A DNA stretch of 64,000 nt, from positions 16,681,739 to 16,745,738 of the forward strand of contig CP136062.1 in NCBI GenBank assembly GCA_032622095.1, given 5' to 3'. The notes beneath the pieces were generated by a model that was not told where the DNA came from, did not search any database, and saw nothing but the letters and a program-made list of their open reading frames with translations. This document shows positions 49,746 through 60,228 of this stretch, in pieces. Numbering within the stretch: the first letter of the stretch is position 1; each line of letters opens with the position of its first letter. Made by a program: the position numbers and the translations under genes. The stretch is from Siphonodentalium dalli. Taxonomy: Eukaryota > Mollusca > Scaphopoda > Gadilida > Siphonodentaliidae.

Positions 49746-50565
49746 AAAAAAAAAGCTATAATTGTATTGTAACTATTGGTTTGTCCTTTAATATTTCCAT
49801 ACATCATGCCCACATATAGTATAATAGAATAGTACTATTATTATTAATAGTGCTCGTAGTAGTTAATACCACCTTACCGTTAATATTCTAGCATGGTTAG
49901 TTTCAAAATCATAACGTTAATTGTTATTACTATTTGTGTGTACTGTATATGTACATCAGTCATCAATTGAGAAGCTGCCTGGTTGAATACCTACCATAAA
50001 TGGTGGGTTACTCCCACATTCAAGCTGTTGCCCCCCCCCTGATAGCTTATCAATACCACTCAGGACAGTGGGTGTTTTTCCTCAATTAATTGAATTTCTT
50101 GTTTCTTATGTTCTTTCATAATTTTTTATCTTTATCAATTTTTATAATTTTTCTTACATTATTTAACAATTTGTTTTATCATATTTTTCATTTTATTTAC
50201 TTTCTTTAACAATTATAAATAATAATATAATTTTTTTAGGCCAATGCATTCTCTTACATATGCGAGGCGACCTGTGGTCGACTCATATATAAGAGAATGC
50301 ATTTCAGGAAGCTCCAGTCATGAAAGGGTTAATAAAGTTTTATTGACCCAAAACATGAATACAATGTATGGAATACCAATTGGTGGTATTACAAAAATGA
50401 TATATAAATTACATAGTTATAGATTGAGCCGCATAACAAAATAAATAGTGTGATAGTGGAATACGTTCCTATTGTTCCTATCATTCATATTGATTATTTT
50501 TAGAAAGCTATTTTGTTATCCACTAGTAGTGAATGGTCCATGTATTGAGGGACCGTATATTATAA

Positions 50566-50753
50566 CAATTAATAAATAATAGCTCAATGTCCATAGCTTT
50601 CGGGCCACATTTTGCAGCAGCAGCCATTGACTATGATTCTGTCGATCAGTGACTGCTGCTGCAAAATGTAATTTTCATATATACTATGATTCCACTGAAG
50701 AAGGGCGTGGCCCGAAAGCTATGGACATTGAGCTATTATTTATTAATTGTTAT
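50566..50753. mobile_element. Nested palindromic MITE
   Basis: Outer arms (AACAATTAATAAATAATAGC to CTTTCGGGCCA) at 50566-50611 and 50707-50753. A second inverted pair, CATTTTGCAGCAGCAG and CTGCTGCTGCAAAATG, lies inside. Confidence 0.8.
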
Positions 50754-50897
50754 TTTGTTATCTTTTGGTGGACTGTTGTTTGTAAAAAAATCTCCTTTTT
50801 TTTTTTGCCAAAGATGGATGAATTTCTCTCGGTATCTTTGTTTATTTTTTGTTTTGGTTATTTGGCTGTTTGAATTTCTGATATATTTCCATTACAG

Positions 50898-51011
50898 ATG
50901 ATGACGCTTGTGATTCGAGCCCTTGTCTGAATGGTGGTTCATGTGATGATGGCCTGGGCACATACACATGTCGTTGTAAAGGTCGTTACCATGGCAACAA
51001 TTGTGAATTAA
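50898..51011 (+). CDS. EGF-like domain exon
   Basis: Acceptor TTCCATTACAG at 50897 (phase 1); donor TTAA|GTGAGA at 51012 (phase 1). The symmetric 1-1 exon encodes one EGF module with six Cys in order: ACDSSPCLNGGSCDDG, TYTCRCKGRYHGNNCE. CLNGGSC and the final CxC...GxxC spacing are diagnostic. The N-terminal DDAC lacks the usual Glu/Gln of strongly calcium-binding EGFs, so calcium binding is uncertain. In mosaic lectins such modules act as spacers or protein contacts. Confidence 0.9.
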
Positions 51012-51170
51012 GTGAGATTATAGTTTTTGGCACTAAAAAAACTTGCACCCCATGAGCTTAAATGTGGTTCTATTCGGTATGAAAACTACGAAAATTAAAG
51101 TTGATTCATAAATTTTGAAATCATTGCATGCATCTGAGGAAGACTTTAGCATGGTGATTCATACGGAAGT

Positions 51171-51535
51171 CTGTAGCCGAGAAGTAGCTTACTGGTCTCT
51201 CATGATGTTAACGGACCGGGGATGGCAACCTTGCCAGGTATTCTGACAAAAATCAGAACTTGCTCAGATACCAAGTTTGTCCGATGCTGAAAAGTCTCAT
51301 TCGAGATCGTGAATAAAGATCCAAATGCAAAATGCCGACTTCCCCCCACATAACAACATTTGTCCAGGTATGTTGTCGTGGAGGCAGTACGCCATCCGAT
51401 CGGCCACGGACATTAATGGCTGACCCATGTACACGCCTCAGTGTGTGCACATTAAAGAACCAGTGCGTCTATAACCAGAATTGGTTCCTGCACTGAAATA
51501 TCTACAGATACAGATATATCTACCCTTTCGATACC
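51171..51535 (+). mobile_element. tRNA-derived SINE, plus orientation
   Basis: CTGTAGCCGAGAAGTAGC (A-box-like), GACCGGGGATGGCAACC (B-box-like), then the same body as the copy at 27234-27652, ending in CAGATACAGATATATC. The shared body includes AAAAGTCTCATTCGAGATCG and ATTAATGGCTGACC. Confidence 0.7.
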
Positions 51536-51734
51536 CAGACAGAACGAAGAATTCAAAAATATTAACGCAATTTATACGTCCGGAGACAGAAGGTTAAAAT
51601 CAAAGAAGCAGATTGATTGGTGTTCTCCGGGTTGAGTATTCAAGCATTCAGGATTACCTAGAATCAAGCCTGCAAATAGCGTGTCTCTCAACTGCTATGG
51701 CAGATCTAGGATCAGATTGAAGATCCCCAGATGA

Positions 51735-52010
51735 AGTTGGTGATCGATGTTCACCCATTAGGCACCTCAATTATGAATTTTATCTTCTGCAAATTAGGGG
51801 ATATAGAAACTTCCTAGAAGGGAAATGTAACTAAAAACAATGTTAATTTGATACTATAGATACTTCCCAGAAGATGAGGTCTAAGCAGAATGAGGTCTCC
51901 AGAGGGTGAATTTGGTGATGCTAGCCCACTGTGCGGGATAGCATCACTAAATTCACCCTCTGGGGACTTCATTCTGCAAATGACAGACACGCTATTTGCA
52001 GGCTTGCCTA
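51735..52010. mobile_element. MITE family B
   Basis: Left part ATGTTCACCCATTAGGCACC with TCTGCAAATTAGGGGATATA, then palindromic core 51888-51975 (CAGAGGGTGAATTTGGTGAT facing its complement). Confidence 0.7.
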
Positions 52011-52548
52011 GAATGATATATATATTGATATGATTTTAATATCGGCACAATAATTTTTGACGCACAGAACTATAAAAATACTGAAGGTAAATACAGTCGA
52101 AACGAAGATAAAGTGATCTTCCAATCATTGGAAGTCTTGATTCACTTATTCTGCTGACTAATTAAAGACTATATGTACCGCAATGGATTAATTATAGACA
52201 ATAAAACTTCAAATAACCATCATAAACATGGCCAATATACATACATGTTCACTGCTTGTCAAACTGCGCGGTTTTCGTAGCAAAGGGAAAAACTCAATCT
52301 TGCAGGGTTACTTACTTACTCTGCAAAGGTCGCCAAGGTCAGGTACGTCTGGTCTCATTCAATATCCAACTTTCTGCTTTTGTCGACCAATAAACTTGTG
52401 GGTTTGAACATCTTGTGGTGACAATTAATATACATCATAGTTATCGTTGCCTATGGTCTTTTGTTGAATAACCACACATACACCGTTGTATTTAGCTCCT
52501 ATTCAATATTTGAAACATAACTAATATCCATGTGACAGTTTCCTATAA

Positions 52549-53621
52549 GATAAGAATATATATAGATAAGAATATATATAAATAAGAATATATATAGATA
52601 AGAATATATATAGATAAGAATATATATAGATAAGAATATATATAGATAAGAATATATATAGATAAGGATATATATAGATAAGGATATATATAGATAAGAA
52701 TATATATAGATAAGAATATATATAGATAAGAATATATATAGATAAGATATATATAGATAAGATACATATAGATAAGAATATATATAGATAAGATATATAT
52801 AGATAAGAATATATATAGATAAGAATATATATATAAGAATATATATAGATAAGAATATATATAGTTAAGAATATATATATAAGAATATATATAGATAAGA
52901 ATATATATAGATAAGAATATATATAGATAAGAATATATATAGATAAGAATATAGATAGATAAGAATATATATATATAAGAATATATATAGATAAGAATAT
53001 ATATAGATAAGAATATATATATAAGAATATATATATAAGAATATATATATAAGAATATATATATATAAGAATATATATATAAGAATATATATAGATAAGA
53101 ATATATATAGATAAGAATATATATAGATAAGAATATATATATATAAGAATATATATATATAAAAATATATATAGATAAGAATATATATAAATAAGAATAT
53201 ATATAGATAAGAATATATATATATAAGAATATATATATAAGAATATATATAGATAAGAATATATATAGATAAGAATATATATAGATAAGATATATATAGA
53301 TAAGAATATATATAGATAAGATATATATAGATAAGAATATATATAGATAAGAATATATAAGAATATATATATATAAGAATATATATAGATAAGAATATAT
53401 ATAGATAAGAATATATATAGATAAGAATATATATAGATAAGATATATATAGATAAGAATATATATAGATAAGAATATATATATAAGAATATATATAGATA
53501 AGAATATATATAGATAAGAATATATATAGATAAGAATATAGATAAGATATATATAGATAAGATATATATAGATAAGAATATATATAGATAAGAATATATA
53601 TAGATAAGAATATATATAGAT
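52549..53621. repeat. 16-bp AT-rich tandem array
   Basis: AGATAAGAATATATAT repeated with shorter ATATATAAGA variants, about 1.07 kb. The minus-strand open frame over it is a by-product. Confidence 0.95.
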
Positions 53622-53746
53622 GCGGGCTGGGAATTTATTTGTATAGCATGGTGTTTGCTATGTCCTCGACTTATTTATAGGTTGGCACTTCGTGAACATG
53701 CCGATATTTAAATTTCACAAATGTACCAGATATTTTACAATTTCAG

Positions 53747-53921
53747 AGTCGCCTACTTGTAACAATCCAGCTGCTCAGTATTACTCCGCTTCCCAATCCT
53801 GTTTTTGGTTGGAGACAGAGCTCAAATCAGCTTACGAGGGAAATGATGTCTGCACGTTCTATGGTGGAAACTTGGGTACTTTGTATGACAACAAAACAGT
53901 TGATTTCTTGAGAGATTACAT
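53747..53921 (+). CDS. CTLD exon, first half
   Basis: Acceptor ACAATTTCAG at 53746 (phase 1); donor TACAT|GTGAGT at 53922 (phase 2). Encodes ESPTCNNPAAQYYSASQSCF with the N-terminal Cys pair, then NDVCTFYGGNLGTLYDN and FLRDYM, the helix-2 Cys and GGNLxTL of CTLDs. Splices in phase to 56800. The 3' end with donor is copied at about 54008 and again at 55551. Confidence 0.85.
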
Positions 53922-53943
53922 GTGAGTCGATCATATCTCGATT

Positions 53944-54403
53944 TAACCCTTCCATGACTAGAGTTACTTCCCTTATTAACCATTCCATGACTGGAGTTAC
54001 CTCCCTTGAGAGATTACATGTGAGTCTATCATATCTCAATTTAACCCTTCTATGAGTGGAGTTACCTCCCTTGTTAACCCTTCCATGACTGGAGTTACCT
54101 CCCTTATTAACCCTTCCATGACTGGAGTTACCTCCCTTATTAACCCTTCCATGAGTGGAGTTACCTCCCTTGTTAACCCTTCCATGACTGGAGTTACCTC
54201 CCTTATTAACCCTTCCATGACTGGAGTTACCTCCCTTATTAACCCTTCCATGGCTGGAGTTACCTCCCTTATTAACCCTTCCATGGCTGGAATTACCTCC
54301 CTTATTAACCCTTCCATGGCTGGAGTTACCTCCCTTATTAACCCTTCCATGACTGGAGTTATCTCCCTTATTAACCCTTCCATGACTGGAGTTACCTCCC
54401 TTA
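53944..54403. repeat. 33-bp minisatellite resembling a transposon end
   Basis: About 13 copies of TTAACCCTTCCATGACTGGA+GTTACCTCCCTTA. The unit start resembles TTAACCCTTTCATGACTGGAG, the terminus of the 45692-50328 family. The array begins about 22 bases after the exon donor, and a copy of the exon end with donor (ATTACAT|GTGAGT) interrupts it near 54010. Open frames on both strands arise because 33 is a multiple of three. Confidence 0.9.
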
Positions 54404-55503
54404 TAGGGTCCTGCGAATATTCGATATTCGATTCGAGATTCGATTCGAAAGTCAAATTCGATCCGAATTCGATTCGAAATTGTCAACTCGAAATTTCGAA
54501 TATACACTGATGGAAAAGTAGGCTGTTTACGGGCAGGTGTACACGTCGATCTTAGCTGTTTTGTGACATTTAATTACAGAAAATGATGTATATATGTACC
54601 TTATAATTCTCATTGTACATCGTGATTATATATATTAAATATGTATAGACAGCAATTAGCCACTATAGGACAACTAAATACGTCTGATTTCTATCTTTGA
54701 ACATGGTAGCCAAAAGCTCGGAGATCGCCGATGGACCGACGACGCGCGTAAATTATAATAGCTATGAGACTGATCAACCGCTAGCGTTATCAGCAGTCTA
54801 TCCGTTTCAGATTCCGCGTTATGTAATATAGCTCAGAATTTAAACAACACGTGTTCCCGGCATCGAAAACTGCATTTTGGCGGTGTTTTCTTTTGAAGTT
54901 TACTTTCAAATTCGGAGCGTTCTTTGACACTTGACAAAACATCATCCGTTATTCATGTTTATTTTAAACATGATAAAGCTGCAGACTTACACATGTGATG
55001 AATGCAACATGGTGTATTAATCGCAAGCATCTGGGACACGACCCACCTATGGAATCATCTGTCCAAGAAGCATCCAGCACTACATAAACAGGCTACACTG
55101 CGACTATTGTTGCATCTTCAAGTTTATAACAACGGGTGATTCCGAATGTTGATTTGCAATTTTGCATGCACATGCAATCTGTACAAATTTTGCATGATTT
55201 TAGTTCCAATAATCCGTTTAGTGGTTATATATTAATTGTTGTGACGGCCGCTTGGACATTTTAATCAATTATCAATTGAAGTATTGCAAATGACGGTTCA
55301 TCGCCACATAAGTTATGATTTAACTTCGTGCATGTAGTTCATGGAACGTTTCACAAATCGCCTAATCGTTGACAAAACATGCCCAATTGAGAATACAACA
55401 TACAGATGTGATTCGAATCGATATTCGATTCGATATTCGATTCGATTTCCTGAATTCGATTCGATATTCGATTCGATCAAAATCTCCAATTCGCAGGACC
55501 CTA
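54404..55503. mobile_element. hAT-type non-autonomous element (1.1 kb)
   Basis: TAGGGTCCTGCGAAT at the left and its reverse complement ATTCGCAGGACCCTA at the right; 8-base target duplication CTCCCTTA at 54396-54403 and 55504-55511. Subterminal ATTCGATTCGA repeats at both ends. No transposase seen. It interrupts the 33-bp array. Confidence 0.85.
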
Positions 55504-55625
55504 CTCCCTTATTAACCCTTTCATGACTGGAGCTTCCTGATCATTTTTTAAGGTGGAAACTTGGGTACCTTGTGTGACAAAAAACAGTTGATTTTTGAGA
55601 GATTATATGTGAGTCTATCATACCT
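55504..55625 (+). pseudogene. End of the 33-bp array and duplicate of the lectin exon 3' end
   Basis: CTCCCTTATTAACCCTTTCATGACTGGAGC resumes the array. From about 55551 GTGGAAACTTGGGTACCTTG to GAGATTATAT|GTGAGTCT repeats 53864-53930, with a lost base in the ACAAAA(C)AG stretch and intact donor. Confidence 0.75.
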
Positions 55626-55635
55626 CGATTTAACC

Positions 55636-55965
55636 TTATTCTGCTTAGGCCTCATCTTCTTGGAAATATCTATACTCTCAAATTAACATTGTTTTTAGTT
55701 CTTTTCCCTTTTGGGAAGTTTCTATATCCCCTAATTTGCAGAAGATTAATTGCATAATCGAGGTGACTAAATCAGTGAACATCACCAACTTCAACTGGGG
55801 AACTTCAATATGTTCCTAGGTCACCCATAGCAGTTGAGGCCTAATCAGAATTAGGTCCCCAGAGGGTGAATTTGGTGATGTTAGCCTGCGGGATAGCATC
55901 ACTAAATTCACCCTCTGTGGACCTCATTCTGCAAATGACAGACGCAATAAACTCAGACATGGACA
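55636..55965. mobile_element. MITE family B
   Basis: TTCTGCTTAGGCCTCATCTTC arm, AATTTGCAGAAGATTAATTG arm, and palindromic core about 55845-55930. Confidence 0.7.
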
Positions 55966-55984
55966 GGTTACATTGAGAGCCTGA

Positions 55985-56098
55985 TACAGTAATGCCCTAA
56001 TTAATCGACTCCCTAACCACAGCAGAATTATGGGTAACTTTACAGGATTTAGTCGGAAATATGGCTTGTTGCCATTCATCGGAAAGCTCTCGGGAAAA
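55985..56098. mobile_element. MITE family A, left half
   Basis: TACAGTAATGCCCTAATTAA to GGAAAGCTCTCGGG; truncated where the next fragment begins. Confidence 0.8.
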
Positions 56099-56099
56099 A

Positions 56100-56389
56100 T
56101 TTATATTCTTTAACAGACTTATTTTGTCGGTTTAGTTCCAGGGAATCTTACGTTTTTCATGGGCATCAAAATTATTACTATGAATACTTGGTGATAATTT
56201 TGAGTTATAACATGCCCCTAAGGTTTTATCCAGTTTGTTTATAAATTTGCTCTAGCATGCTTAAGCATACCCAAAAAAAATTAAACCCAAAAAAATCTAA
56301 AAAAAACAAATATTTTTTAATTTTATTTAGGGCCGATTTTACAGACGATAAATTAGGGCCCATGAGATCGGCCCCTGGCACTGGAAGGG
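56100..56389 (-). mobile_element. Partial piggyBac-like MITE (CAGTGCCA type)
   Basis: Reverse complement of 30313-30786: GGGAATCTTACGTTTTTCAT, CATGCTTAAGCATACCC and the terminus GGCACTGGAAGGG|TTAA. The other end and the hairpin module are missing. Confidence 0.75.
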
Positions 56390-56617
56390 TTAAGCATATC
56401 TCCTTGGTAATTGCAGCTTGTCTTAATTCTCCTTATTGTACACATTGGACTGCTAAATATCTATAAACATGTAGGTTTGCTGCTGTAAAATCACTGGGCT
56501 CTGGCCATGCACATCTCCATAGCAATACCATAGTAATATGTTTCAAGTTACACATGTGTGGCTAAATCTTGCTGTTATCCAAAAATGTCCTCACATTTTC
56601 GGATTGTTTTGTTCCAG

Positions 56618-56799
56618 AACTGGGTTATAGCCAGAAGTACAGTAATGCACTAAGTAATTGACCCCTTAACCACAGCGCTTTCCGATGAATGGCAACAAGT
56701 CATATTTCCGACTAAATCCTGAAAAGTTACCCATAATTCTGCTGTGGTTAAGGGGTCAATTACTTAGGGCATTACAGTATAGCTATGTCTTTTTAACAG
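56618..56799 (+). pseudogene. Duplicate of a lectin exon start, interrupted by a MITE
   Basis: TTCCAG|AACTGGGTTATAGCCAGAAGTA ... TAGCTATGTCTTTT matches the first 36 or so bases of the exon at 56800 (AACTGGGTTATGGACACAGA, then GTATAGCTTTGTCTTT), split at TA by the MITE. It carries its own acceptor. Confidence 0.75.
56640..56777. mobile_element. MITE family A, complete, with TA target duplication
   Basis: CAGTAATGCACTAAGTAATT ... GCATTACAG, flanked by TA at 56638-56639 and 56778-56779. The homologous exon start at 56800 has single TATA at this point and so serves as the empty site. Confidence 0.85.
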
Positions 56800-57035
56800 A
56801 ACTGGGTTATGGACACAGAGTATAGCTTTGTCTTTCCGGATTGGAGTGACTGAGCGTAGGCTGACAGATTTTTGGCTAAAGTGGAATGGAGATTTCCTGA
56901 CTTGGGCTAACTGGAGTGACCCTAATGCTAAGGCCGAAAACCCACAAGTGCCATACATAGCTACCGTGATAGACACCTTCGCATGGAAAACTGACCGATT
57001 CAACAGAGAGCGAGCCTCATTGTGTGAATCTAAAA
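56800..57035 (+). CDS. CTLD exon, second half
   Basis: Acceptor CTTTTTAACAG at 56799 (phase 2); donor CTAAAA|GTAAGT at 57036 (phase 1). Encodes ALSFRIGVTERRLTDF, LKWNGDFLTWANWSDPN, FAWKTDRFNRERASLCES. FRIGV stands for WIGL. WNGD..TWANW is the conserved Trp stretch, and LCES closes the domain. The usual Cys pair in the long-loop region is absent (no Cys before SLCES), so the domain is structurally reduced. NWS is a possible glycosylation site. Pairs with 53747. Confidence 0.8.
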
Positions 57036-57107
57036 GTAAGTTATGAGTAATAGTTCAACCAGGGTCTTTGGGTATTTCTGAAATGTTTTGACCACGTGTT
57101 TCTGGGC

Positions 57108-58250
57108 CACATTTAATTGCCCATCTCAAGAAATAACAAACTTCAAAATCTATATCTGATCACTCTGAGCTTTAACCCTTTGAACCCGGCTGGCCGGTAT
57201 TCCGGCCAGAACGTAATTGCATATATACGCGACTGGCCGGTTTTCCGGCCATGACGTAATCTTGTTCTACCGTCAGCGTCGCAGTGCTGCACTTTAGTTT
57301 TCATATTTCGATAAATACTCAATGGTAAGAAAAATAAAATAGTGTTTCATAAAATTCATATTATAACTGTTTTAGCTGTCAAACAATTATCGAGGTTGTG
57401 TTTGGCACAACGAAGTATCAGCCGATTAAACACCGGATGCAGTCTCCATTTTATCACATTTCTGCAATTACGGCGCCGCCACATTGCTTCTCACGACCTC
57501 TCGCTTCGTGTTAGGTCATATCATCTTATATGGCTCATAAGTTATATAAAAATATATTTATAGGTGAAACTTTAGTGACGTATTCTTGTGGTATTTATAA
57601 CTCCCAATGTGTGCGAAGATATTCCCGCTAAATTACGTAATTCGCGCTAACGATGGTTGGATGTAAACACATGTCATACGAGTTTTGTTCAAGAATATAC
57701 AAACTTCTGAGTTCATTAAAACTATTTTGCGCAAATGTACATGCTATATAGATTTACACGAGAATAAAGTTCAGAATCTTGACTTTAAGCTGGCATAAGC
57801 CAGTAGACCGCACAATGCCGCGCGTTTTAGATATTGGTGGGGTATTTAGAGAACACCCAGAGTTTGTTTTGGCTAAAGCCCATATAACGTCCTGTATTTA
57901 CGTTGGAATTGTGACGTTACGTAACATTTTTTTGACAGTTTGTATAATAAATCCCGTTAAGTTTTCAATTTTTTATAACTTTTTCTGGATTTAAGGTATT
58001 GAAATAGATTGTGATGTGCTGAATTCAGAATTTATAATCTTTCCAACGGTGTAAACAATATGGTAGAAGAAAATGCATACAATACAGCGCCATGCATTTG
58101 AACACAGCTCTACAATAAGTCAAAATACCCCTGGGAGCCCAGGGTCAGGGTATCGATCGTTGTGGGGAGCCAGGGTTCAAAGGGTTAATGGGTGGGTTCC
58201 TCGACTTGAATAAAATATTTTTTACCCCGAAGCCAACAGCATGATTACAG
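57108..58250. mobile_element. Element D, truncated copy containing a nested element
   Basis: ATATCTGATCACTCTGAGCT before 57172 and TGGGTGGGTTCCTCGACTTG after 58188 are adjacent in other D copies (near 35655 and inverted near 29050). Confidence 0.65.
57176..58184. mobile_element. TTAA-flanked piggyBac-like element (GAACCC type), 1.0 kb
   Basis: TTAA|CCCTTTGAACCCGGCTGGCC at the left, GAGCCAGGGTTCAAAGGG|TTAA at the right, TTAA at 57172-57175 and 58185-58188. CCGGTTTTCCGGCC-like repeats lie just inside the left end. Short open frames only; no transposase recognised. Confidence 0.8.
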
Positions 58251-58763
58251 TATATTTATTGATTGTAATGCATTGTATTCATACTAATTATAATTGTATT
58301 ATAAATGGGCTCTGGTGTTGCATGGTATTTATTGGATCACAGAACGTTGATGTTGGTGTGTAAATTAAACTTCAAACATTGTTACTTCTCCCTGATAACC
58401 AAACGGAGAAGTGATTTCTCCCAATTTAAGACCTCTAGACTGGTCCCTGGATTGTTAGCGGGCAGCGTCAAGGCATCTATAATCTTAATCCTCTATAACT
58501 TAGCCAATTATGGATGGATTTTGGTAATTTTGCTGTGTAAGTTTATTACCTTCTTTGACATCTACTAGTGCTGCCACTCTTGTTGTAAATTATTGGTTAG
58601 TGCTGTCAATTATGTTTTTAATCGATAGACCAAAGTCATGGTATAGTCACAGTTTGTGTGAATATTTTGAAAATAAACCCTAAAAACCAAAATATAGGAT
58701 CATCATCATCATTGAGAAAAATCGAAGCTAAAAATGAAAAGAATGTATTTATATCCCCCAGCA
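58251..58763. other. Non-coding stretch before the retrotransposon
   Basis: No domain recognised in the 87-codon plus-strand frame at 58305-58568. Confidence 0.45.
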
Positions 58764-58861
58764 GCGATAAGGACTACCTATATTTTGGAAAATAGTTCTC
58801 ATAAAGTTTACAAAAAATAGGTAGCCAAAAATAACATAATTACAGTGGGTCCGAAAACGCC
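58764..58861 (-). repeat. Distal 98-bp direct repeat (B2)
   Basis: Identical over 98 bases to 59511-59608 (plus strand from GCGATAAGGACTACCTATAT to GGGTCCGAAAACGCC), same orientation. Confidence 0.9.
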
Positions 58862-59510
58862 TCCAACAATAGGCAGGGACCCATAACAATATGTAAAATG
58901 TAAGAAAAATATAAAACATATGTAAAATATCTGAAACAAAAATCTGAGCACTAACACCGTGCGAAGACCTTAAAACAGATATCACAGTATTAAAGATTCT
59001 CAGATCAAGCAAGGAGAGGAGGAGACAGGGGAGGATGGCGGGATAAAACTTTTCTAGAGAAATCAAATCGTGCGACGCACCTCAAGGGAAATTAATCTGA
59101 GAATGAAGTACTCACAAGTTATTGTTTTCGTGCGCGATCAAAAATATAGTTCCAATTTAATACCTTGAGCTCTTGTGGAAAAACCGAGAACAGGAGCAAG
59201 GTATCTAAATTAAAATCATCGCGATTATAGTTAGAAAGTAGATTTGATATTAATTTCTGATAAGAGAAAAGTGCCAACTGTATTGCACAACAATGAGAAA
59301 TTCTTACCGCGCATTTAGCGCAAAACGGTAGTGCACCGGCTTAAAATCTCGCCGCTTCTCGTGAGACTTGAGCGAGCCTTAGAAAGACGCACGAGATTTG
59401 AAAACGGTAAAAGCAGGGATGTTGCTGTCGATATAAAGCCCTTGGATCTCGTAGACCCAATGGTAATTTATATCCCCAGCAACAAGGGAGAGATGAAGGA
59501 ACAAAGTATT

Positions 59511-59608
59511 GCGATAAGGACTACCTATATTTTGGAAAATAGTTCTCATAAAGTTTACAAAAAATAGGTAGCCAAAAATAACATAATTACAGTGGGTCCG
59601 AAAACGCC
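59511..59608 (-). repeat. Proximal 98-bp direct repeat (B1)
   Basis: Identical to 58764-58861. The 649 bases between the pair would contain the A2 repeat. A C15 run follows at 59664-59678. Confidence 0.9.
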
Positions 59609-60228
59609 AAGAGATGAGGACAAGAAGCACCACTGATTGTCCGAGACTCACCCACTGTAAAGACCCCCCCCCCCCCCCTCTTTGCTTGATCATACAACGA
59701 AACGAATGAGAAATGAAAGGAATGATGTGACATTTGTAGCCTTATGCAAAATTGGCAATGATCTGACTAGGGTGTCATCTGAAAATCGAATCACCTGGTG
59801 ATAAAGTATGACACTTGGAAAATATCCAATGGTAGGAAATGGTGATAACCGACAAGCGTCCTCGACTCAATGCCTGTAATAATTAGAAATATCGACGAAT
59901 CAGATAATCGGGCTGTTATTGAGTATTATTATTTATTTTATTTATTTAACGATGTATAAAAGGACTGGAATAATAATAGCCAATTAATTCCGGTGATACG
60001 ATGACCAGATGACATGAGCGGCAATGGTTCGGATGTGAAAATTTGTACCATCAAACAATGATTTGTAAAAATAAAGAAATATAAAAACATGTAAGCACTC
60101 CATTAGTCCCCTAAGGGGGAGACCATGGCAATAACTGTACAAATGTACTAGCACCATAAAATGCACCTTGAGATCTCTTGATGAATGATGTGAAGGGCAC
60201 AGGCATCCCAGATCCGAGGAAATATGTG

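Larger units (their letters stand above)
45692..50328. mobile_element. Composite element with piggyBac-like ends (4.6 kb)
   Basis: TTAA|CCCTTTCATGAAGGGAGC at the left and GCTCCAGTCATGAAAGGG|TTAA at the right, each followed inward by a hairpin module (45738-45806, 50240-50304) and a T-rich TTTCTTACATTCTTTAACAA zone. The ends match the short element at 25244. The middle, about 46146-50060, is probably a later insertion: CACTCACTGACC at 46147 is mirrored by GGACAGTGGGTG at 50061. The alternative is two separate solo ends. Confidence 0.55.

Noticed and set aside
53827-54507. Overlapping 226-, 139- and 152-codon frames
   Set aside because: All are readings of the 33-bp minisatellite on both strands.
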